Shown piece after piece: positions 55,135 to 60,227 of a stretch of 64,000 bases of DNA (its first letter is position 1; each line of letters begins with the position of its first letter). The stretch is from Clostridiales bacterium (lineage in GTDB: Bacteria; Bacillota; Clostridia; Peptostreptococcales; Anaerovoracaceae): positions 1-64,000 of the forward strand of contig WRMW01000002.1 of assembly GCA_009776955.1 (NCBI GenBank). The letters run 5' to 3'. A model generated the notes under the pieces. That model made no database searches. It worked only from the letters and a program-made list of their open reading frames with translations, and was not told where the DNA came from. The position numbers and the translations under genes were made by a program.

Positions 55135-55494
55135 TCATTCGCGCATATGCACGAAGCCCTTCTCGAAAATATCCTTGACATGGCCGTCCGCAAGCGAGTA
55201 GTACACCACCTTGCCCTGCTTGTCGTACCTGACAAGGTTTGCAAGGCGCAGCGATTTGAGCTGATGCGATATCGCCGACTTGGTCATGCCCAAGAGGACG
55301 GCGAGGTCGCAGACGCACATATCCTCGCGCGACAGCGCCCAGAGTATGCGTACGCGGGTGTTGTCCGCGAACATCTTGTACAGATTGGCAAGGTCGTGAA
55401 AATCCCTGCCGTCTGGCATCGCGCCACGAACCCGCTCCACGACATCCTCGTGGATCGCATGACAGTCGCACACTACTTGATCATTGTTCTTCAT
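55135..55494 (-). CDS. cadC: ArsR/SmtB-family metal-sensing repressor (CadC-like)
   Basis: 119 residues. Winged-helix repressor that leaves DNA when Cd, Pb or Zn binds. An N-terminal cysteine pair (VVCDCHAIHEDV) and the helix CVCDLA provide the thiolate site typical of CadC. The DNA-reading helix is MTKSAISHQLKSLR, and the wing is VRYDKQGKVVYYSL. The start at 55494 has GGAGGG about 8 bases upstream; a longer frame is not supported. It lies directly before the ATPase it should control, and both genes carry matching inverted repeats upstream. Confidence 0.93.
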   Translation of the reverse strand: MKNNDQVVCDCHAIHEDVVERVRGAMPDGRDFHDLANLYKMFADNTRVRILWALSREDMCVCDLAVLLGMTKSAISHQLKSLRLANLVRYDKQGKVVYYSLADGHVKDIFEKGFVHMRE

Positions 55495-55509
55495 AATCGC
55501 AACCCTCCA

Positions 55510-55535
55510 GATAATTGAGCGATTGTTCAACTATT
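55510..55535. promoter_or_regulatory. Probable operator upstream of the CadC-like repressor
   Basis: GATAATTG and CAACTATT are separated by 10 bases, an imperfect copy (6 of 8 in the left arm) of the repeat at 55097-55122. It lies 16-41 bases upstream of the repressor ATG, where autoregulation is expected. Confidence 0.6.
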
Positions 55536-55583
55536 ATGAGAATACGCCTCTCGAATTGCTTTGTCAAGGGGGTTATATTATTA

Positions 55584-55611
55584 AAAGACCCGACTTTTAC
55601 ATCGAGTCTTT
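55584..55611 (-). terminator. Probable original terminator of tRNA-Ser
   Basis: A hairpin (AAAGAC and CGA paired with TCG and GTCTTT, one mismatch) followed on the minus strand by TTTTAAT. It lies directly beyond the 43-bp tRNA fragment at 55613-55655. Before the island inserted, it would have followed the intact tRNA gene. Confidence 0.5.
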
Positions 55612-55612
55612 C

Positions 55613-55655
55613 GTGGCGGAGAGCGTGGGATTCGAACCCACGGTAGGTTGCCCTA
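55613..55655. repeat. Left attachment-site-like repeat (tRNA-Ser 3' fragment)
   Basis: 43 bp identical to 60034-60076. It contains the T-arm, acceptor 3' strand and encoded CCA of tRNA-Ser, then diverges from the intact tRNA at position 55656. Confidence 0.85.
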
Positions 55656-55892
55656 ATAGAAAATGTTAGGCATTAGTAAGTTCGTTAGCGAAATGTTAAA
55701 CAAGCAAGGAAACCGAACTAAAAACCACTTGTACCACAAAATGGGTCATACTAATTGACAAGGACTTACTATTTTGCTAAATTGGAGTCACAAAGGTTCA
55801 TCATTGAACTGGCGCTGGACGGCGTTCTTTCCCTGACAAGCTCTGGGATAGATGAAGAACCGCAACCCTTTCCAATAGGATTGGGTTGTTTT
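55656..55892. other. Left end of the island, no confident gene
   Basis: No recognisable gene. Two small plus-strand frames occur: 55662-55757 (32 codons, no ribosome site), and one starting at a TTG at 55755 that runs to 55943 (62 codons). The second crosses a plus-strand terminator-like hairpin (CAACCC/GGGTTG, 55863-55888, followed by six T), so it is unlikely to be coding. A terminator with no obvious upstream gene suggests a short RNA or a decayed gene. Integrase arm sites could also lie here. Confidence 0.4.
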
Positions 55893-55894
55893 TT
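55863..55894 (+). terminator. Rho-independent terminator with no obvious gene upstream
   Basis: CAACCC (55863-55868) pairs with GGGTTG (55883-55888), an inner TCC/GGA may extend the stem, and six T follow. It points along the plus strand, against the DUF3800 gene whose stop it overlaps. Confidence 0.55.
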
Positions 55895-56531
55895 ATGGAT
55901 ACTCCCAAAGGTCAACCTTGCTTTCGATGATGGAATAATATAATGCGCTGTCTGATTTTGCGATTTGCTTAGAACGTTGGATTGCTCCCACAACCATGTC
56001 TGCCAATTGAATCAAGTCGTTACTGGCTGAGTTTGCAAAGCTCATGTTAACAATACGCTTGGCATTTTTGTTGATATATTGGCGAATGTAAGTAAAAGCG
56101 GCTTGCTTGTAAGCCTTTCTTGCCTCGCCATCAATATGTACATTGGCGTTGGAAATATCGTTAATGTGGTGCGCCAACAATTCTTTTATTATGAAATTAT
56201 AGAACTTTCCCGCATTTTTCTTTGCTTCTTCATTTTGAACCCTTGACTTGTCTACGCTAATAGCCCAAACCCTGAACTCGCAACCTAATACCGCTTTTAG
56301 AAAAGCCTGTTTTGTCGTGCTTGAAGATTTATGGAACTTAAATTCCCGATTGTCTGACCAGCCGAGTGTACGGCGCAGGCGTTTGATTTTAATGGCAGTT
56401 TCTTCGGCATCAAGCCAGTCATTGAACACCATGCAAGCGATAGAAAAGTATTCGCTGGAGCCTCGATTGAATTTGAAGCCTGCGTCACCGCTGTCATCTA
56501 TGTAAATCAATTGCTTTGGTTTTACTGTCAT
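55893..56531 (-). CDS. DUF3800 domain protein (first copy)
   Basis: 212 residues from the ATG at 56531; a further 12 codons are open to 56567, and neither start has a good ribosome site. YIDDSGDAGF is the DUF3800 signature (usually Y(L/I)DESGD). FKFHKSS follows, then a late NVHIDGE and the C-terminal NDLIQLADMVVGAIQRS. The acidic residues suggest an RNase H-like fold with metal-dependent nuclease activity, as proposed for the family. DUF3800 genes are common on mobile elements and near defence genes. The second copy at 57180 is divergent in sequence. It is divergent in direction from the AbrB gene, with 206 bases between. Confidence 0.85.
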   Translation of the reverse strand: MTVKPKQLIYIDDSGDAGFKFNRGSSEYFSIACMVFNDWLDAEETAIKIKRLRRTLGWSDNREFKFHKSSSTTKQAFLKAVLGCEFRVWAISVDKSRVQNEEAKKNAGKFYNFIIKELLAHHINDISNANVHIDGEARKAYKQAAFTYIRQYINKNAKRIVNMSFANSASNDLIQLADMVVGAIQRSKQIAKSDSALYYSIIESKVDLWEYP

Positions 56532-56658
56532 GGCGAGATAAGCATACCACAGATTTGTCGATAACATTAAGCGTTATTGGTGTTGTAAAAACAGCTTTTC
56601 CGAAAACCCTGCCTGCCATTAAGTTTTAGAGAAAACCACATGTTTTATTAATGGGCAG

Positions 56659-56686
56659 TTGACTTCTTCTGGCGAGTGTATATAAT
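56659..56686 (+). promoter_or_regulatory. Predicted promoter of the AbrB-type gene
   Basis: TTGACT (56659-56664), 16-base spacer, perfect TATAAT (56681-56686), 52 bases before the ATG. Confidence 0.7.
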
Positions 56687-56709
56687 GGACATAATGAATT
56701 TAATGCAAT

Positions 56710-56723
56710 TAATGATTACATTA
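56710..56723. promoter_or_regulatory. Palindrome in the AbrB-gene leader, possible autoregulatory operator
   Basis: TAATG-ATTA-CATTA is a perfect inverted repeat within a string of related TAATG/AATTAATG motifs between the predicted transcription start and the ribosome site. AbrB/MazE-type proteins often repress their own promoters at such repeats. Confidence 0.45.
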
Positions 56724-56737
56724 CATGAGGTGAAATT

Positions 56738-56992
56738 ATGGAACTTGCAAAAGTGACAACACAGGGGCAGATAACAATACCCGCCGACATCAGAAAATAC
56801 CTGAACGTGAAAGGCGGTGACAAGGTCGTGCTGATAAGGGATAACGGTCGTGTGGTCATGGCGAACTCAACAATGCTTGCGTTAAGGGAAGTTCAGGAGG
56901 CGTTTTCTGGTGTCGCCGACAATTTAGGGCTGAAAAGCGAAGATGATGTTGTGGCACTCGTGAAAGCCCACCGCAAAAGCAAGAGGGCATAG
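56738..56992 (+). CDS. AbrB/SpoVT-family swapped-hairpin regulator or antitoxin
   Basis: 84 residues. The N-terminal half is a SpoVT/AbrB domain: AKVTTQGQITIPADIRKYL, then GGDKVVLIRDNGRVVMAN. The C-terminal half (ALREVQEAFSGVADNLGLK, DDVVALVKAHRKSKR) is helical and could bind a partner. Such proteins are DNA-binding regulators or antitoxins (MazE, VapB, PrlF types). No MazF, PIN or RelE-like toxin gene follows; the next gene encodes a DUF3800 protein. GAGGTG precedes the ATG. It has a strong own promoter. Confidence 0.88.
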   Translation: MELAKVTTQGQITIPADIRKYLNVKGGDKVVLIRDNGRVVMANSTMLALREVQEAFSGVADNLGLKSEDDVVALVKAHRKSKRA

Positions 56993-57044
56993 AAGCCACC
57001 TTTCAAAGCTTCCCGTCCTTATATATTTTGCGGTGGTTTTAGTA

Positions 57045-57142
57045 TTGACTTTTTGCCGTGCTTGACACAGAATAGGGGTAGGTAAGTAAATCCCCCAATC
57101 GGGCCGTACCGTAGAGCGCAGCGTTAAGAGATTGGGGGTTTT
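57045..57142 (+). ncRNA. Possible short structured RNA or attenuator between the AbrB and DUF3800 genes
   Basis: TTGACT (57045-57050), 17 bases, CAGAAT (57068-57073) could form a promoter. Downstream, CCCCCAATC (57092-57100) pairs with GATTGGGGG (57130-57138), followed by TTTT. The loop is 29 bases. A transcript of about 65 bases ending here would be a small RNA; read-through would lead into the second DUF3800 gene at 57180. It could also simply be the terminator of the AbrB gene. Confidence 0.4.
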
Positions 57143-57179
57143 ATCTTTTCATAGGAGAGTTATTGAGGGAAACGAAATA

Positions 57180-57803
57180 TTGAAAACTATTTATTTGGAC
57201 GAAAGCGGTGACTTAGGGTTTGATCTTGCAAAACAAGGTCCGTCCGATTATTTCATTTTGGCTTTTTTGATAGCAGACAATCCACGCCCTATTCATGCCG
57301 TGGTTAAAAAGGTCTTTAAGGCATTGCCTGAAACAGACAGAAAGCATTTTCATGGCGTTCTGCACGCATACGATGTCAGAAAAGAAACTCGTATGCGTTT
57401 GTTGAAAAAGCTGTCTGAGAAGGACTTTCAAATTGCCTTGATGGTGTTTGATAAGCGCAAAGCAATTATTGCCAACGATGCCAACGCTATATACAGCAGT
57501 ATGGCAACCGTGCTGATTAACCGCTTGCATATTGACGGCTATATAAAAGCGGAAGAAGATGCCACGCTTATTGCCTCGCAAAGCAACACAAACAAGCGAC
57601 TGAACGAGAATTTTACGGCTGTCGTGCTTGATGGCAGCAAGCCTGTAAACCTTGCCGTTGAAATAAAAAAACCTTTCGATGAAAAAGCGTTACAGGCTGT
57701 TGATTTCATCGCGTGGTCTTTTGGCAAAAAATACGAACACGGCGATTCGAGTTATGCAGAAATTATAGAGCCAAAAGTCGTAGCCGTGTACGATTACTAT
57801 TAA
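57180..57803 (+). CDS. DUF3800 domain protein (second copy)
   Basis: 207 residues from a TTG at 57180, preceded by GAGGGA; the open frame reaches back to 57132 but would start inside a hairpin. It begins with KTIYLDESGDLGFD, the canonical DUF3800 motif. It continues with DYFILAFLIAD, RKHFHGVLHAYDVR, VVLDGSKP and ALQAVDFIAWSFGKKYEHGD, which is the family's QxADxxA-type C-terminal segment. It belongs to a different branch from the copy at 55893: the spacing and middle part do not align by eye. Predicted metal-dependent nuclease of RNase H fold; target unknown. Confidence 0.85.
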   Translation: MKTIYLDESGDLGFDLAKQGPSDYFILAFLIADNPRPIHAVVKKVFKALPETDRKHFHGVLHAYDVRKETRMRLLKKLSEKDFQIALMVFDKRKAIIANDANAIYSSMATVLINRLHIDGYIKAEEDATLIASQSNTNKRLNENFTAVVLDGSKPVNLAVEIKKPFDEKALQAVDFIAWSFGKKYEHGDSSYAEIIEPKVVAVYDYY

Positions 57804-57891
57804 TCAAATTAAACGGTATATTATTTAAGAGTGGACGATAAAAAGCCTAATCCCGATTACAGGGCGAACAGTTGCAAAAGGAGATAATTAA

Positions 57892-58242
57892 ATGCTTATA
57901 AACAACAAACAAGAAGCGAGAGGTTTTATAAAAGCAGTGCCAAAAGAAGTCTTTGAAAAAGTAGCGAAAGAAAAGGGGCGAGAAAAGGGTTTACAAGTAT
58001 TAGGCGAGCATCTTATTTTTATGGACGAGGTTTACTTACTATGCAATAACGGAAAAAAGAGATGGTTTAGTTTTGAATGTAACGGTCAAATTCAATTCTT
58101 CTTACGTAGGTATTCTAAAAAACCTATAGACTTTGGGGATACGAGACTACCAGGACCCCCCTTTGATATTAGGTGGACGCTTTCAATGGAGGATGGAAGC
58201 ATAGGAATATTTGACGAAGGGTTTACATATAGGACAAAATAG
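57892..58242 (+). CDS. Small hypothetical protein of the island
   Basis: 116 residues with a good ribosome site (AAAAGGAG). I do not recognise it. The N-terminal third is a charged helix (KAVPKEVFEKVAKEKGREKG), followed by a beta-rich region with aromatic residues (RWFSFECNGQIQFFLRRY, then GPPFDIRWTLSMEDGS). No membrane segment, signal peptide or metal motif is seen. It lies 88 bases after the second DUF3800 gene and 41 before the ADP-ribosylglycohydrolase gene, so it is probably cotranscribed with the latter. Confidence 0.7.
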   Translation: MLINNKQEARGFIKAVPKEVFEKVAKEKGREKGLQVLGEHLIFMDEVYLLCNNGKKRWFSFECNGQIQFFLRRYSKKPIDFGDTRLPGPPFDIRWTLSMEDGSIGIFDEGFTYRTK

Positions 58243-58283
58243 AATAAGGATAAAGGTAAACCAAAACGATGGGGGAATTGTAG

Positions 58284-59204
58284 ATGTTAAATAAAGCCCT
58301 AACCAAAAACATAATATACATGATAGCAATAGGTGACGCCCTTGGCGTTCCTGTTGAGTTTTACAGTCGCGAGGAACTGGACAAAGACCCCGTGTTTGGG
58401 TACAGGGAATTTGGAACTTACCAACAGCCTGCGGGAACATGGAGCGATGACACGGCATTTACGCTTGCAACATTTGTCGGGTTAAACAAGGCTATGCGAA
58501 CGGGGGCACAGAAACTGGACGAGTGGAACGCAATTATGTATGACGTTCTCGCAGAGTGCATGGACGGACGCTTTTGGCAGGACGGGGAACTGTTCGATAT
58601 AGGACACGCCACATACACGGCAATTCAAAACAGGCAGTCATCAAGTGATGAACGGTCAAACGGCAATGGGGCTTTAATGCGTATAATGGGGCTTTTCCCC
58701 TTTATATATAACGAGAAGGGCAAAGAGTACGACGCAGGGCAAATCGACCTTATACGGCGAGTAACAAGCCTTACACACGGCACGGAGTTAACAGGAGCAG
58801 TAAACATCTTTTATTTGGAACTCGCAAGACGAATAATGGAACAGCCAAACACGGATTATTACAACTTGGTACAGCAGACGGTGGAATACTGTCACCATAG
58901 ATTCGGAGCGGAGATGGATATGGTTGCTTCGGCAGCGGAAAAAGTAACGTATATGAGCAGGGATGAAGTCAAGTCAGGAGGGTATTGCCTTGACGCGTTG
59001 GTAGCTGCATTGTATTGCTTGCTGAAGCCTGGGGATTCAAAGGAGAAACTGCTCAAAGCCGTCAACCTTGGTTCAGACACGGACACGACAGCAGCCGTGC
59101 TTGGAGGATTGTTGGGCATAAGAGAGGAACTGCACTCGGATATGGTAGCAGGGTTACGGCACAAAGAAATAATAGATGACGTAGTGGAAATGGTTTATGC
59201 GTGA
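58284..59204 (+). CDS. ADP-ribosylglycohydrolase family protein
   Basis: 306 residues of the DraG/ARH fold (PF03747 type), which removes ADP-ribose from proteins or nucleic acids with two metal ions. Visible ligand motifs are GDALGVPVEF, WSDDTAFTLA near residue 54, NGNGALMRI, LTHGTELT and LGSDTDTTAAVLGGLLG near 265. All are intact, so it should be active. The start at 58284 follows a weak ribosome site (GGGG). Such hydrolases act as antitoxins to ADP-ribosyltransferase toxins or in defence systems. No transferase is recognised in the island, so its substrate is unknown. Confidence 0.92.
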   Translation: MLNKALTKNIIYMIAIGDALGVPVEFYSREELDKDPVFGYREFGTYQQPAGTWSDDTAFTLATFVGLNKAMRTGAQKLDEWNAIMYDVLAECMDGRFWQDGELFDIGHATYTAIQNRQSSSDERSNGNGALMRIMGLFPFIYNEKGKEYDAGQIDLIRRVTSLTHGTELTGAVNIFYLELARRIMEQPNTDYYNLVQQTVEYCHHRFGAEMDMVASAAEKVTYMSRDEVKSGGYCLDALVAALYCLLKPGDSKEKLLKAVNLGSDTDTTAAVLGGLLGIREELHSDMVAGLRHKEIIDDVVEMVYA

Positions 59205-59218
59205 GGTGAGGGCAAACA

Positions 59219-59284
59219 ATGAACAGAATGTTAAAAATGCTAATGCAAGACACGATGGACGTATACCGTTCAGTAGAGGTATAA
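59219..59284 (+). CDS. Possible 21-residue peptide
   Basis: MNRMLKMLMQDTMDVYRSVEV with a strong GAGGTGAGGG site 7-15 bases before the ATG, located 14 bases after the glycohydrolase stop and before the nuclease gene. Its length gives little statistical support. It could be a leader peptide or coupling frame for the nuclease gene. Confidence 0.35.
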   Translation: MNRMLKMLMQDTMDVYRSVEV

Positions 59285-59307
59285 TATGTATGAGAGGAGA
59301 CTAAAAA

Positions 59308-59967
59308 ATGAATGTACTTGAAAAGGTTATGCTGGATATACCCGCTGTTATGGAATCACTTTCGCAGAAGCGACCTATATTCCATTTGGAATCCGACTTC
59401 CAATTTGCCCTCGCTTGGGAGATTCAAAGGTTTTATCCTGAATACGATGTCCGACTTGAAGTGCCTTTCGGGTTTGAAAAAAAAGGACGCATAGACATAG
59501 TTGTACGCAATAGTGGTGCTGTGCTTCCGATAGAGTTGAAGTATTTGAAGAAGAAATTGCTCCATACGATTGACGGAGAGCAATTTAACCTCGCTGACGG
59601 CGTTCACGACATGGATATGTATAGCTGTATGGCAGATATTGAACGCATGGAATCATTTTGCGGGCAACTTCCCGATTTCGATACAGGATACGTTGTTTGG
59701 CTGACCAATGACCCTGCTTACTGGGACAAAAACTATAACTCATCATATTATAAGGAATTTCACGCCCCTGATGGCTCTGTGAAAACAGGAAAGATGTATT
59801 TCGATAAAGCAAACCCAAGAACAAAAAAGCCACCGCAGATATGTAGCTTAAAACATTACAAAAACGCTGTAACCCTTAACGGCAGCTATCACATAAATTG
59901 GCAAGATTACAGCGATTTAGAGGTACCAAAGGGGATTTTCAAATATGCAGTTGTGAGGATTGGATAA
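59308..59967 (+). CDS. Predicted PD-(D/E)XK-superfamily nuclease of the island
   Basis: 219 residues. ESDFQFALAWEIQ, then GRIDIVVRNSG and VLPIELKYLKKK give the order Glu ... Asp ... (E)xK expected for a PD-(D/E)XK core at residues about 29-85. The C-terminal half (VVWLTNDPAYWD, GKMYFDKANPR, INWQDYSDLEVPKGIFKY) looks like a target-specific region. Similar small proteins occur on mobile elements and near restriction or defence genes. Activity on DNA is inferred. It is the last gene of the island, ended by the hairpin at 60004-60033. Confidence 0.72.
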   Translation: MNVLEKVMLDIPAVMESLSQKRPIFHLESDFQFALAWEIQRFYPEYDVRLEVPFGFEKKGRIDIVVRNSGAVLPIELKYLKKKLLHTIDGEQFNLADGVHDMDMYSCMADIERMESFCGQLPDFDTGYVVWLTNDPAYWDKNYNSSYYKEFHAPDGSVKTGKMYFDKANPRTKKPPQICSLKHYKNAVTLNGSYHINWQDYSDLEVPKGIFKYAVVRIG

Positions 59968-60003
59968 AACAATAGGTGAATCATCTTTGGTTATAAAAAT
60001 GTT

Positions 60004-60033
60004 AAAGGGTCGGTTTTTTGCCGACCCTTTTTT
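60004..60033. terminator. Strong terminator between the island nuclease gene and tRNA-Ser
   Basis: A perfect 10-bp stem (AAAGGGTCGG / CCGACCCTTT) with loop TTTTTTG, followed by T on the plus strand. It can end the plus-strand island transcript, and possibly the tRNA transcript coming from the other side. It directly abuts the right 43-bp repeat. Confidence 0.8.
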
Positions 60034-60076
60034 GTGGCGGAGAGCGTGGGATTCGAACCCACGGTAGGTTGCCCTA
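60034..60076. repeat. Right attachment-site-like repeat (within tRNA-Ser)
   Basis: 43 bp identical to 55613-55655. It is the 3' part of the intact tRNA-Ser gene plus one base beyond the CCA. Confidence 0.85.
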
Positions 60077-60123
60077 CACGACATTTCCAATGTCGCACCT
60101 TACGACCACTCGGACAGCTCTCC
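60035..60123 (-). tRNA. tRNA-Ser(GGA)
   Basis: 89 bases including an encoded CCA. The acceptor GGAGAGC pairs with the 3' CTCTCC strand. The anticodon stem CGACA/TGTCG holds loop TTGGAAA with anticodon GGA, reading UCC and UCU. A long variable arm (class II) and the T-loop GGTTCGAATCC are present. It is used as the insertion site of the adjacent island; the gene remains complete. Confidence 0.97.
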
Positions 60124-60227
60124 ATTTTCTATTACTTATTAATCTATTTCCTACAACAACACGCAAGTACAAATCTACCATAAAACGCGCCCGCTGTCAC
60201 CCAACACTCACCCTGCTCACCCTACAC

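Larger units (their letters stand above)
55613..60076. mobile_element. 4.4-kb genomic island integrated at the 3' end of tRNA-Ser(GGA)
   Basis: An exact 43-bp direct repeat of the tRNA-Ser 3' end brackets the island. The right copy is part of the intact tRNA gene; the left copy is an isolated fragment next to a terminator. The interior is AT-richer than both flanks and holds six genes plus one possible small gene, among them two DUF3800 proteins, an AbrB-type regulator, an ADP-ribosylglycohydrolase and a PD-(D/E)XK-like nuclease. I find no integrase, excisionase, relaxase or phage structural gene. It is either mobilised by another element or has lost its integrase. Confidence 0.75.
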
